Source of the DNA: Trichuris trichiura
Taxonomy: Eukaryota; Nematoda; Enoplea; Trichinellida; Trichuridae
NCBI GenBank assembly: GCA_037903355.1
Contig: JBAJFE010000014.1
Coordinates: 6,138,001-6,202,000, forward strand
Length of the DNA stretch: 64,000 nucleotides
Direction: 5' to 3'
The notes under the pieces were generated by a model. That model did not search any database, was not told the DNA's origin, and was given only the letters and a program-made list of their open reading frames with translations. The position numbers were made by a program, and so were the translations under genes. Of this stretch, positions 1-11,440 are shown in pieces; the first letter of the stretch is position 1; every line of letters starts with the position of its first letter.

Positions 1-1533
1 GGACCATATTATATCGTCATCGTACGACAAGTCACACATTCCAGTTGCAGCAGAATCAATGGTAATGGCTAAGCATGCACCAGACTTACCGAAAACACTT
101 TTCATTGTCTCGTTGAAGCACAGCAGGGACATTGTTTCACGGAATGCTTTCGTGTATGGCTCAGGTGTACAATTTAAAGATGCCAGACACGACCTGTATG
201 GTCCAGTGAAGGTAACACAGAGACTTGTAGTTTTCTCAGGATTCCCCATGAACGTAAATTTGTTCATACCTTGTTTCAGCAGCTCATCATGGCAAGAGTT
301 AAACTGCTTGTCCTCTTTTGTGGTACAAACCACGGGTGGTCGCTGCACTTTTTGTATGTCTAACACACACCTGGAACCGTAATGTTGTGAGTAGGCATTG
401 TAGAGTTCATAGGTTAGTTTCAACGCCTCATATGAGCACCGTTCTGCTAAACGTTGAGCCATGCACTGGAGTGACTGACCAAAGGCAGGGCATGACCTCG
501 TGGTCATTCGTATTTGGCTGTCTGAGTAAAATTCGTCGCTCGAAAATTCAGGGTCATAAATGGCACAGTACTCTGAATCATTTGCTTTGCGTTCTTGCTC
601 CCGATGGTAAAATTCAGTTGTACATTTTGCTATTGGATTGAAAGTAGCAGCTTCAAGTTTACAAAACCGACTGAGCATATCAAGCAACGAATCGTGTTCT
701 AGCGTACGGCAAAACTGTGCATCCGTACAATTGATGAAGTACTCCAGCTTATGACAAAGGTCAAGAAATTTACTCTTGCCATCAAGTAAAGTCTGCCCTA
801 TACGAATACTAGAGCCGAGTGATGGTACACAGTTTCGAATAATTTCATCAGATTCCAGAGTTACGACATCGCAACTGGGTTGCACGGCAACCGTGACGTT
901 AACTATCTCAGGTGATACCGTCACATCATTCTGTAGGTCATCCTGAAAGCAGGCGGATACTAGAAGTTGCAATAGATAACCAAGCCTTTTAATTACCGAT
1001 AGTTCAGCAGCTCTTGACATAAGACAGCTTTCACCAAATCGTCCAGCAAAACTATTAAACATTTTCTGAACGTGCTCTGAAGCTCGCAGAGAACAATTGC
1101 TTTCAATCGATGGCAAAACACATTCTAGTAAACCAGCTAGTTTAGCGAATGGACAACCAGCATCCGTAGAAAAGGATTCTTTCAAGACTTCATCTGGCAG
1201 AAAACAGCGCTCCTCTGTTGGCTGAACGAGCTGTTGGGCTATACAGCTTCCAAGTTTTACGTACTCTTCAGATTCACTTTCGCAGAATACTTTCAAGAAT
1301 GACTGATACGCTTCAGATTGGAGAGAGATGCAAGGTAACTTCTCCACACACTCGTCAAAAGATTTTTTCTGACTACATATTTGCTCAGGGTTCAAAGGGC
1401 CATAGAAGAAATAGGCATGGAAACTCATATTGAACGGAAACATTGAATGACAAGATTGTGCCTCTGATAAATTGCTAGCATTACAAACAGGCTTTCCAAA
1501 AACACCCGAATCCGTTGGCATCACCTCTGTGCT
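1..1533 (-). CDS. Cys-rich modular ectodomain gene, most 3' visible exon (partial)
   Basis: The reading frame is open for all 511 codons from the splice acceptor (CAG at 1536-1534) to the left edge of the window, so the exon or the gene continues outside. The product is rich in cysteine and N-glycosylation sites (for example NAS, NMS, NCS, NVT). It is built from loosely repeated modules of about 100-220 residues with a pattern such as C-x(8-10)-C ... F-x(2-4)-C-x(5-8)-C-x(3-5)-C. No transmembrane stretch or catalytic motif is visible. The exon starts in phase 0, which matches the donor at 7795, so I read it as the next exon of the same gene. A donor-like GTAAGT lies near position 88 but the frame stays open beyond it. 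The family is not recognised. Cysteine spacing recalls nematode DUF19/T20D4.11-like or CPG4-like ectodomains, which is only a suggestion. Confidence 0.75.
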
Positions 1534-1838
1534 CTGAAATGAGCATATTCAGTATAAAAGCACGTTACAATGTACGGCTGGTAAACAAGTTACCAATGTG
1601 CACAACAGTTGCAACTTGAAGTTCAGTTGCTTCTGCCTTGAGATGTATTAATAGCTTGCTCAAGACAGTGGATTATTAGCGAACAAGTCAATTGAATTTT
1701 AACATGCTATTTCACGCTTGCAAGTTGAGATCCTTGGTACCAGCTAATTTCATTCTCTTAGGCATGACGTGCTGACTGTACTGAAGTTACGTTTTCCCCG
1801 CTGCTCTGTAATCTGTGAAAGTAGATTTAAAATGTTTG

Positions 1839-1854
1839 CTCTCTCTCTCTCTCT
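1839..1854. repeat. (CT)8 microsatellite
   Basis: An uninterrupted run of eight CT dinucleotides lies within the large intron of the Cys-rich gene. Confidence 0.9.
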
Positions 1855-2091
1855 CATAAATCTCGGTATGTTCTGAAAGCTCCGTTTCAGCGTCTTCATT
1901 AGTTTCTGCTCTTTTCTGAGTTGTTCTGTGAACTGTTGACCAAACGTCTAGTTCAGAACGTTGTATACAGTTCAACTACTTTATGATCCGTTACGTTAAA
2001 TAGGTACGCGTCCGAAGCTTTCTGGTCTCACCTGAAGCTGTCTTCAGCGAAAAATGGAACAGCATAAGAACGTGATGCCATGTCATTAATA

Positions 2092-2277
2092 CAGTAGAAC
2101 CTCCGAAGTTGACCACCTCTCTATGTCGACTACCTCCCTAAGTTGACTGAATTTTGACCACTTGGTTGGTCCGCACGTTAATAATACAATATACCCACAG
2201 CCTCTTATGTTGACCACCACCTATGTTGACCAGCTTTTCCCGGTCCCTTGGGTGGTCAACTTATGGAGGTTCTACTG
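2092..2277. mobile_element. Tigger-type MITE with TA duplication
   Basis: The 186-bp element begins CAGTAGAACCTCCGAAGTTG and ends with the inverse ATGGAGGTTCTACTG, with TA on both sides (2090-2091, 2278-2279). Internal GTTGACCA repeats face each other. It has no coding capacity. This terminus type is typical of Tigger/pogo elements; transposase remnants of that class lie at 11.0 and 14.6 kb. Confidence 0.85.
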
Positions 2278-3308
2278 TATTTTAATAATTTAAAGCAGTA
2301 ATAGGCACGGTGGCCAGTAACACCCCTCAAGGATAACTTTGAAGTCCATGGTACGGAATGAGCGCAAAAAGGCTGATTGGGAGACGGTGAAACGTTATGG
2401 AGGCGATATCGCCTGATCCCTGGAAGAACATATAGGAAGTACGTTCCTCAAGAAAATTTCTGAGCAGACCCGATCGGTTATTCTATCTCGCTATCTCTGA
2501 GAATTACAAGAAGCAATGATTTTGCATGAAAGACCATCTGGAAGTGCTGTTGTTTCCCCTACATTGCAGCATTAATCGGTCCTATTCATTTCAGCTGTGT
2601 AAATACATTTAGCTTCTTCCATTGTCCCATGGTTAGAGTTCGCTCTCGTTGTGGTAGGCAAGATGAAAGTTTCTTAGTATCAATGTTCCACTCCACTGTT
2701 GTCCGTAAAAGTTGTTTTGCTTGACTTTCCACTTTCCACAATTAAAAAATTTTTGTACAAATTCTCTGACAGTGTCAAGACTGCTCGCGTCAGTAGCAGA
2801 AAACCCAGCAGCTGGCATTTTCGATACGCATCTTTTTGCTGGATACTATTTCGTTCTACACCAACAATGTATTTGTGCACCGTTGGGAGCGACGGTTGCC
2901 ACAAAGCTGGAAAAGGGGACCGATATTGGGAGCAGCCTTGCGGATCAGCGATTTAAGTTATATTTGGTTAGACTGGTCAGACCTTATTGTTCTACAGTGC
3001 AATCAATCTATCTATTTTTGATAGTTTTCGTCTGTCAGCTTCGTTGCCAACAGATTAAAATTGTCAAAAATAGCCTGTACGGAGCACTGTTTTACAAAGG
3101 ACTTCCAAGGCGTTTTAGTGAAGGTGGCATACCTCTTTTCTGGTTTTTTAAGGCGCCTATAATGCTAGTGCCCATATTTTTATGATGGAGTTTCTTCCTT
3201 GAAGCGTTATGTTTTGCCCGTTGATGGTTTCTGAAATAACTGAAACAAATACCCTACCAACGGATGGATGAGCAATTATTAAGGAAAAATTCAGAACGAA
3301 CTAACACT

Positions 3309-3350
3309 TTCAGAGCTTTCGGGACCAACCTTGTCCCGTTGTCAGCGATA
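3309..3350 (-). ncRNA. Degenerate hammerhead-ribozyme motif (family B)
   Basis: On the minus strand the box reads CTGACAA (canonical CTGANGA, G to A change), then C, stem II GGGAC with GTCCC, then GAAA and GCTCTGA. The neighbouring sequence to the left (about 3230-3300), including CTACCAACGGATGGATGAG, is shared with the copy at 44.2 kb. It is probably inactive because a core G is changed. Confidence 0.6.
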
Positions 3351-5265
3351 ATGGTAATGTAAATTCTACTCCGATAATAGGGTATTTATAGCTCGGGGAG
3401 GGCGCCAGACGGTATGGAACAAAAACCCGTTTTACTGATAACAGATATCCATATTGACATTTTATAATAACACCTATATTTTATAATTTCAAAGCCAGAT
3501 TACAGCAAGTGACAAAACTGCCAGTGGTAACTTCTCTTCCTGAGTTGATGGAGTGATGCAGGAGACGCAAGGCAACATGCTCATTGAACATTCTTTTGCA
3601 TGTTTGCGCACGTTCTTCCTGAGGTAGGAGGAACCGTTGATGGCACATCATGCCTCTGCATCCCTTGCAAGTCGGAACTTTATCCCACCATGTCTAGCTT
3701 TTGTAAATATGTTGCATAAATGGGCAGCTGCAGTTACAATGGTAGAGTTGCTCATTTACGGTTACATGCCCCACAAATTTGCAGCACTCAATTTACCTTT
3801 TGATGAAATTGTGCCATATTTTTGCCAGTGATCTGTTCACCTTTGTTACACCTCTATTTTCTCTCCAGGGTGCTCCCATTTTCAAAGAGGCTCTTACCAT
3901 CGGGTCTCTGCCCTTTGAAAAGACAGCGCCTTATGACTGAATCGACTTCCGGCAGAACAACTGTAGGAGACGGACACAACGTGGTGCCGTACCGGACCGC
4001 TGACGGAAGACTAATGTACTACCCACGTTAGTGACTTCCCTCTTGCAGTCACCTGCACACTCCAACTTGCACAAGCTAGAATTAAGATGGGCAGGAATAC
4101 CTCCATCCAACTGACAATTCAGAGTGGGCATTCATAACGCAGGACGTCTTATTGTTTGCTCTCTTGAACTTACAGTCATTAGTTGTTATATTTTGTTATT
4201 TCAAACGCTCCGTGGTTTCTCACAACTAATCGAAACATTTATCTAAGTTTTGCAATTAGTTAACATATCTGAGAACGTAAGAATATAAAATAACGCAACT
4301 TCAGAGGATAAAAAGCCTAAAAACGAATAGTCCGCCGGTTAATGGCAAATGGTGCTAGTAGGTAGCGCGTTCACTGGAAGAAATAGAAAACAAAACCAAT
4401 CATGGATTAGCAGAAATCAAGGCGAGCAGAGAAGTATTAAAGATCACGAAAGCACAAAAGCCAAGCCTCAAGGCTAGCGCAAATATGCAGCTTTAAGTAT
4501 TGAAAACCCAAAGTTGGCGGTGGCAATACTTCTAGTGCCAATCTGCTAATCAACTCTTATGTTTGATTTATTTATCTTTTGCAAAAGCCACTATCACTAT
4601 AAATCATTTTACAGTTTAATCTTGTAGCTGTACTGGTAGTTTTTTAAAATGAGTTTCAGGTATTTTCTGCGCGTTGCACAATAGACTGAAAAGAGCTGAG
4701 ATAATCAGAATATTGAAAGCACCATAATCTGCCGGCCATGAAAGACGGTTTCCAACGCTTCAGCTTTTGGTATAGTGTGAACATCTAGACAGGCTGCCTC
4801 TAATCAAACAGTCAGTGACAGAAAAGCGGGAGACTTGTCCAGCAGGAAATTCAAAATAGAAACATACAGCAATAGCTGTGGCGCACGAGTAAAACAGATG
4901 GCGTGCCTGAGTTTCTGTTTTCATACATGGAGGTGACCAAAAGCATGGATAGATCCAAAGGCAAAGGAAGTTCACCCGGAAACATCCAATTTCCCACTGA
5001 TACAGGAAAGAGCGAACTTTTAGGTGAAGGCGCCAGAAATGCACCTGCGACAGGGATGTAGTCGCAAGAAAAAGAACTTAGTTCCAAGTTAGGCAGGCAG
5101 CTGGGCAACATGAACATTCTAGTTAGTGCGCTAATACCTGTGCTACGTTGCACTTCAGCATCGTGCTCTGGTTCATTCGAAACTGAAGCCGCCTCAGTAC
5201 CTGCTGCAAGCTCTGTGCTGACAATTAGTGTGCCATAGCACTGGTTTGTCATATAAAACGCCCCT

Positions 5266-5696
5266 TTTGTAAATGTAACTTCTTGGTACGGGACCGTATA
5301 GTTTCATGTCGAGTTTCTTTTACGGAAAGTTTGTCCCGTTGATAATATTTTTATTATTCCGGAGCTTTCGGGTCAAACGAGACCCGTCTTCAGCGGTGTT
5401 AATATAAAGCAATGAAGTAATGAAAATTCACGGTGTTAAATTGATGTAATGGGTGTTGCGCGGGGATGTTTTAACTGTTTAAAGTCGAATGTTTTAAAGT
5501 AGATTTCCTTGTGTCCTCATCTTCTGTCTGTCAGCTAGCCATTTTTCTTGTTGTGGATATATGTTGTTCTTCAGAAATTTCATTTTAAGGTTCTTCTCCA
5601 TTTGGTTAGTTTTGATCCTAAATATTATCAACGGGACAGCTCCGGAATAACAAAAATATTATCAACGGGACAAACTTTCCGTAAAAGGAACTCGAC
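5266..5696 (-). mobile_element. Penelope-type non-autonomous insertion with inverted halves and 13-bp TSD
   Basis: The 13-bp direct repeat ATAAAACGCCCCT flanks the element at 5253-5265 and 5697-5709. Its left half is a minus-strand copy of the family A terminal block (GGTACGGGACC near the left end, then TTTACGGAAAG, AACGGGAC in reverse and the ribozyme). The right end carries a plus-strand copy of part of the same block (about 5630-5696), so the two ends are inverted repeats. No coding sequence is visible. The structure is what a truncated or rearranged pseudo-LTR insertion would leave. Confidence 0.75.
5358..5396 (-). ncRNA. Hammerhead-ribozyme motif (family A)
   Basis: The minus strand reads CCGCTGAAGA, C, stem II GGGTC with GACCC around a short loop, then GAAA and the palindrome GCTCCGGA. 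All hammerhead core boxes are present (CTGANGA and GAAA). It lies inside the TSD-flanked element at 5266-5696. Confidence 0.8.
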
Positions 5697-6176
5697 ATAA
5701 AACGCCCCTGTACTAAAAAGTTACAACCATGTCATATCAAACAGCTGTAAAAAGAAACAGAAGCTGAGAAAAGTGCCGGAAGTTTCCGTCATTAGGAACC
5801 CATTCATCATCAGGGTGAGGGGCTGACTGGCGAGCTCGATAACAGCTTATTTTCTGAGAAGAAAAATAGTACGGCTTATCTGTCCTTCCATCAGTAGGTT
5901 TTCTGCGCAGTCTGCCGTGAATTCGGTGAATGCTTTCCAGTGTCAGTTGAAGTTCACAGCAACCATTAGCTCATTCCGCTGGTTAAGAAGTAAGCGCTAC
6001 TCGTTGCGACTGTCATAACTGACAAATGAAATGGGTATCTTCAAAGATGATTCACACTCGTCGGCGTTCCGGCAACTTCATCAACCTGCTGACGAGAGCT
6101 CATAATCAGATGCTGGAGTGCATGTACATCCTAAACCTGAACTCAGGACAGCAGCTACTGCTCATACAGTAAAACC

Positions 6177-6336
6177 CCGAAGTTGACCACTCCTACATGG
6201 TGACCACCTCCCTAAGTTGACCGAATTTTGGCCAGTTGATTTGTCCTCACGTTAGCTGAGCCACTTATACTCATTTCCTATATGTTGACCAGTTTTCCCC
6301 GGTCCGTTGGGTGGTCAACTTACGGGAGTTTTACTG
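6177..6336. mobile_element. Tigger-type MITE with TA duplication
   Basis: The 160-bp element begins CAGTAAAACCCCGAAGTTGA and ends ACGGGAGTTTTACTG between TA dinucleotides. It is the same family as the copy at 2092-2277, with matching internal blocks (CCTCCCTAAGTTGACCGAAT, GGTGGTCAACTT). Confidence 0.85.
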
Positions 6337-7794
6337 TAGTTTCTTGCTTAAACTGCAGATTTGCCATCAGTTTTTCTAAGCCATCTAGACTTGTGACTGA
6401 AACTTGCAAGCAATTGCTATTGCTCGTAGTTTCCCCACGTAAACTAGAAATTCGTCAATGCTACAGTAAACTAGTCGCGGTTCGATGGGCTCTTACAATG
6501 CGTCATCAGTAATCGGATCATCGATCGTCTCGATGCCGTGGCACAAGACAGCCAACGTTGCCGCAGCTAGTCTCGTGCAGGGCGGAAAAGTAAGATTTAG
6601 AGTTTCTGTTTCTAACCATACTAGTAAACATACCGCTTTAGATAACCTAAATTATTCTTTGCAAATCAGAAAATGCTTCCGCCGTTCATTCCATGTAAGG
6701 CAAAACAGTGTTAGAAGAAAATATGCCACAGAAAACGTTCCAACTAGATGAAACTTACTTATGCAGTTTTCATCATTCGTGTGTTTTTGAATGCTATTTT
6801 AATTCCGCCTATCAAAACACCTTGAATATCTGTACAGCTTTGACGGTTTCGATTTTCATTTCATATTACAGCTATTCCCCGCTTTATGAACGTAGATAGG
6901 AACTGGGAAATTGTTCTTAAAACGAAGAAGCGATAACTGTAACGTGTGGTACAGGCTTGAGCGTTCTTAGACCCAGAAAGTAACCTGCCGAGCCCTATCA
7001 GGACGAACAGGAAATAATGCGCAGAACAGAGGATAACAACAGTGCATTGTAAAAGCATGAATAAAATGATTAAAAAAAAGTCTGCATAAAGTGAAAATCA
7101 TGTACGCACAGTGCAGTTTTGCTTACGATAATCGAAAAGATAGCAAAGAGGTCAAGCTAGGTGAGAGCCATGGAGATCAGTGCTGAAATCAAGCTGTTTG
7201 CTCAGACATCGTTGCGAACTTATGAGGACAGGCAATTCCCTAATGTCAGACCTACATGTGCGCGTGCTTGGATGCGAAGAATCGCGGTTCACCATTTGCT
7301 TCTGCTCAAGCGGGACATGCAGAAAAAGATATTACGCCTGGCAGTTTCCCATCATGCGCTTTTCTATCGCGCAGTTCACTGTGTCCACTCAAAATCTCCT
7401 ACATGCTTGTTTTACCTATGACCATTCAAAATTAAAATTATCTTCCCCATTCACTGCAGTACGGTCAGTCATAGCGAATATCTCATGCACACGTGCATCT
7501 CCATTTCCTGCTTCACGATCCCTGTAGGAGTGCCGTTGCACATAATACTGCGCAGCTGCCAAGCTACCACTGTGACCGCAACAGCATTACCCCTCCAGCT
7601 ACAGTAGCCCTCAGCCTTTCTTCCTAAAAGCGAAGAAATGTTTCGAAGTGTGTTCGTAAAGAGAAAATAGGTAACAATATAGTATTTTCTTGAAAGTAAA
7701 AATTAGCAAACCGTTAGATGTCTGTATTTTAAAGTTTGCATTTTCAGGCCCGGTAAACTATGTACAGGGTTACGTCAAAGCGGAAGCAACTTAC

Positions 7795-8340
7795 CGCCAA
7801 TTCGCTGATCATGACTGGCGCACTGACGGTCTCGTTCAAAATGCAATCTTCTCCATAAGGTCTAGCGTAAACACTATACAATAACCTTAAAGCATTAGCA
7901 GTTTCTTGGGAACATTCTGCTTCAACAATTGGAAGAGAACAGAGGAATAATGACGCTCCCCATGGGCAATGCCTTCTTCCACTCCGTGGTCCATCGATAT
8001 CACAACTGGTCAATAGGTTCTTTTTGAACAAATTTGACATGCATTTTCCAATTTGAGTTAACTCTGTGTGATATGAAGAACACCCGGCTACTAGTACATT
8101 TTCCCATGCCTCATTATCAGGATACCGGCATGGCTTAGACCGTGAACAATTTATGAACTCTGATAGGTGACCGCATAACTTCGGCAGTAGAAACTCGCCA
8201 TCAACGAAAACATTTTTAATGCCAATATCAGCCACAAGGAATAGGTGATGACAGGAACCTTGGTTAATGAATTCTTCTACCGTGCAAACTGGCCTCTGGT
8301 CTGTTGACTGAGGGTATAAAGTCATATTGCGGTTATTAAG
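7795..8340 (-). CDS. Cys-rich modular ectodomain gene, internal exon
   Basis: This is a 546-bp exon of 182 codons in phase 0 at both ends. The acceptor is TTTGTTTCAG immediately before 8340 and the donor is GTAAGT immediately after 7795. The 50-nt intron before it starts GTATGC at 8390. Translation has about 16 cysteines, for example near VCTVEEF, GSCHHLF, KLCGHL and KPCRYP, with module spacing like the other exons. The phase 0 end joins the exon at 1533 without a frame change, across a 6.3-kb intron holding a Tigger MITE pair and Penelope-type insertions. Function is unknown; an extracellular, disulphide-bonded role is inferred from composition. Confidence 0.78.
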
Positions 8341-8390
8341 CTGAAACAAAGTACATTATCTTTAAAGTTCATGCTAAAAATGTCGCATAC

Positions 8391-9046
8391 TTCCGCTTCT
8401 AGACTAGCCACAGAAATAGGTTCTGTTAGTACTTCCATGAACAAAGTATTTGAAGCAGTAGAGTTGATCACTTCAAATGGCTCCCTGAGACTTTTAAAGT
8501 TGACAACGCAAGAAGAATCGTGTGGATTGAATAAAACTTCATTTATGAGAGAACGTACAAGCCGTACAGCATTATCTCCGCATTTTTTGCGAAGCGGAAC
8601 TTGGATACACGAAACGAATTTGGGAAACAAATCTGCCAGCTGAGAAGGATCATTCCATGCCGTTCTAGGCATTGACAGGAAGCACTGGTTGAATTCAGGT
8701 TCTGCAACTAGTGAGAAGGAGCACTTGAGTTGATCGCCCAGAGGTGCTGAGTCATCCTTCGATTTGCATACAGTTAAACCAACATTGATTAAACAACTTG
8801 AAATTTGGCAATTACTGCCATAGTTAATGGAAGTGTTCCAACAACGATCAAAAAGATGCATTTTTGCACAGCTATCATAGAAGACTTCATTTAGTGCATC
8901 GACAGATTTCAGCACGTGCGGCAAGCCTTTTCCAACTAATTCTTTCAATCTTTCTGTCATTCCATTAAAATGATCAGCACATTTCCAAACTAATGCTTCT
9001 TCTTGTTCAGTGCAGTTTATGGGAAAGGCAATTAATTGGTCTTTCG
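8391..9046 (-). CDS. Cys-rich modular ectodomain gene, internal exon
   Basis: This 656-bp exon holds 2 nt plus 218 codons. The acceptor is TTTTTTGCTTCAG before 9046 and the donor is GAA|GTATGC at 8391/8390. Codon phase 1 on entry matches the single G left by the preceding exon (donor at 9292/9291) and the phase 0 exit matches the exon at 8340. The product has regularly spaced cysteine pairs (VWKCADHF, YDSCAKM, DRCWNTS, SCLINVG, LKCSFSL, NQCFLSM, VSCIQV, KKCGDN), the same module type as in the neighbouring exons. No enzyme motif is seen. Confidence 0.8.
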
Positions 9047-9291
9047 CTGAAGCAAAAAAGGTTAACAATATTTTCCAAATAGACTAAGATGGCAATGCTA
9101 TTTCATCATACACAGGTTTTTGCACATCGTGCTGACTTGTTAGAAAAAAATAATTTCAGATGGAGTATAAGGCAGAGAACTTTGATGCGCTACATCTAAT
9201 TTAAACATACTTAAAGGATTACTACTGCGAGCAAGATTACACCGTCTCTACAAACTGATTACATTGTCTGATTGTCGCTTTTCATGCTTAC

Positions 9292-9739
9292 CTTCTGGCC
9301 TTTTGTGAATCGGACAACTCAAGTCAACCCCTTTGGCAAAACTTTGTAAGATCAGAAACTGAAAATCTGCGCTAGTAACACCGCACTTGCGCTCTACGCG
9401 ACGATTTGTGCACGCGATGATTTCTTTCGTAGCTTCACACAGTTGAACAGAATTCATGGTCAAAAGTTCTGCTATAGTAAAGCTGTTGTTCTTTATGCAA
9501 ACGTTAATTGGTTGGCTGTTGCTCATCGACGATAAGCATTCGCTCTGCTGTTTGAAGTCGCCAAGTCGTGTACCACAAACGTAGTAAAACATATTGTGAA
9601 TACCACCATCAATTGCTGGGCGGCAGGAAAGCTTTCGACGACATTTGAAAAACTGGTTGAAGCTAGTACACGCTTCATCGATTTGACTTACATTGTTTAT
9701 GATATGCACGGGATGGAATCCATATTGAGTGAAGTTCGC
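9292..9739 (-). CDS. Cys-rich modular ectodomain gene, internal exon
   Basis: This 448-bp exon (149 codons plus 1 nt) follows acceptor CTCATTTTAG and ends at donor G|GTAAGC (9292/9291). It begins with an N-glycosylation site (ANFT) and carries cysteines in DEACTSF, FKCRRKLSC, YYVCGTR, SECLSSM, NVCIKNN, QLCEATKEIIAC and KCGVT. Phase 0 entry matches the donor at 19991 and phase 1 exit matches the acceptor at 9046. The 245-nt intron to the next exon is small. A 10.25-kb intron separates it from the upstream exon and contains a Penelope-like element and two Tigger remnants. Confidence 0.78.
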
Positions 9740-10543
9740 CTAAAATGAGCTAAATGTAGAATTTTAAGGCGCCTTTCTTCCAGAGAAACGAGACCACCGA
9801 AGTCAGGCTTCTGACATCAGTACCATAGTGCTGTTCATATCTGGAACCAAATGAATCATGCCAGTATTACTTAATCTTCAATCGCCCTTGAATACAGAAT
9901 GTTCCATAATGGTATGTGGTAGCTTTCATAATCAGTAACGAAGTTCCTACCTAGGGAATGATAAGGAACTTCGTTTGTTTATACATGACTACCTGGACAT
10001 CATCATCTGAGGAAGTCGCTCATTGATATAGCAGAACTTCAGATAACCGGATCGAATAATCAGCAAAAAATTTTAAATTTTCTCAAGAGAAGAGAGAAGC
10101 CCAAAGACATGTAGCTGTTCTTCTTCAGAATGTTTTATACAGAGACGTCTCCTAACGGTATTAGTAAATTCTGTTACTGAATTAGCGCAGTGCTAAAATG
10201 AAAGCTTCCTTCAGAAAGTTCTCAATTAAATCCTCCCTAAAAGCCGTAACTGCTTGCTTTCTTCTGCTACTGCAAGTTTTGCAAACCATTTGCTTTAGTC
10301 TTTTCCCTGCTTCTGAAGTTCACTTATTTTCTCTCTAAATTGTTCTGTTAGAGCTGCGGGATAATTTTTGCTGCGAAACATACGAACGAAAAAGAATGCA
10401 TTGTACACTCACTAAAAGAGAAGTTAGATGAATAGTGGTACTGGATAGAGGTGATTCGGTCATTCTTTAGCCAAAGCATGTAAGTTGCAACCTCAACTAC
10501 ATTTGATATGGAACAAAAGAAAGAAGGGATCACCACGTTTTCT

Positions 10544-10706
10544 TGAAAACCTGGTGCTTTGGTACGGGAGTGTGCGTTTTCATATTGAAGGTATCTTTAT
10601 TACGGCTTCTCCCGTTCAGACTTAAAGTAAAAAAAAAGATTATTTCTTTCTTTCCGGAGCTTTCAGGTCTTTCGCGACCCGTCTTCAGCGGTGAGATAAA
10701 GTGTAG
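10544..10706 (-). mobile_element. Solo Penelope-type ribozyme insertion with 14-bp TSD
   Basis: A 163-bp insertion is bounded by the 14-bp direct repeat TCACCACGTTTTCT at 10530-10543 and 10707-10720. On the minus strand it starts about 15 nt before the hammerhead box and ends about 100 nt after it with the family A tail (AACGGGAG, TAATAAAG-like, CCCGTACCAAAG). It sits in the 10-kb intron of the Cys-rich gene, in the same orientation as the gene. Confidence 0.8.
10652..10691 (-). ncRNA. Hammerhead-ribozyme motif (family A)
   Basis: The minus strand carries CCGCTGAAGA, C, stem II GGGTC with GACCT (one G-U pair), a GCGAAA loop, then GAAA and GCTCCGGA. The core is intact. Confidence 0.78.
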
Positions 10707-11009
10707 TCACCACGTTTTCTAAGCACTTGGCCAGAGAAGAAAAGGATCCTCAGTAGAAAATAACGAAGAGATTAACCAAGCTTTCTATGTGTGGTTCATG
10801 CAGCAAAGCTTAATCAGATGTTCGCTAAACGGCTTATATTATGCGGAAAAGCGTTATACCTTAATTCAAACCCGTATGGAGTTACAAGAGCCGTAGATAG
10901 CCCTGGTTAGCCTGAAAAGTTCGAAAGGTGACAAAGTATTTGAGAACACGAAGCTGAAAAAGAGAAATTTTCAACAGATGTAACTTCTGCCAGTAAACTC
11001 AAAGAACTG

Positions 11010-11440
11010 AAATGATATTTGGTATGGGAAGAATATGACAATGGCTTCACTTGTAATGTAGATGAACCTGGACTGAACTGGAAAGCTCTGACAGAAAAAT
11101 AATTTGTTTACCGCAAGGGGAACGCGCTAGAGTGGAAAGCCAGTAAAGGACTTGTAACTCTAACGGTTTATGCAAACTATATTGCCCGCATCTCAACGGA
11201 AAAGCAAAGAAGCTTAGCTGTTCCAAAAAATACCAAGAATCTCTCAGTTGTACAGAGCATGTAGAGAAATACTTGGATGAGTACTGAAATTTTAGAAATG
11301 GGATTTTAAAAACACTTGAAATGAAAATGCGTACTGGCAAAAATGGAAAGGTAGCTGCGTTAGACCTCCCACCATCCTAGGCCAGTCCTCCTTTGCATAG
11401 GGAACGGCACGGCTGACGTGGGAGTTAATCACTGCGAAGA
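11010..11440 (+). pseudogene. Tigger/jerky-type DDE transposase remnant
   Basis: The frame starting near 11026 reads EEYDNGFTCNVDEPGLNW, then KALTEK, a stop, FVYRKGNALEWKASKGLVTL and so on. The NVDEPGLNWK segment and the KASKGLVTLTVYAN segment match the first catalytic Asp region and following block of Tigger/jerky DDE transposases. Further on, KNGKVAALDLPPS resembles the second catalytic region (usually GKVLLLLDNAPSHP) with the active Asp context decayed. Internal stops and a missing C-terminal part make it a dead fragment inside the Cys-rich gene's large intron. Confidence 0.65.

Noticed and set aside
2712..3185. A 157-codon plus-strand frame
   Set aside because: No family signature, lies in the intron of the Cys-rich gene, overlapped by other open frames.
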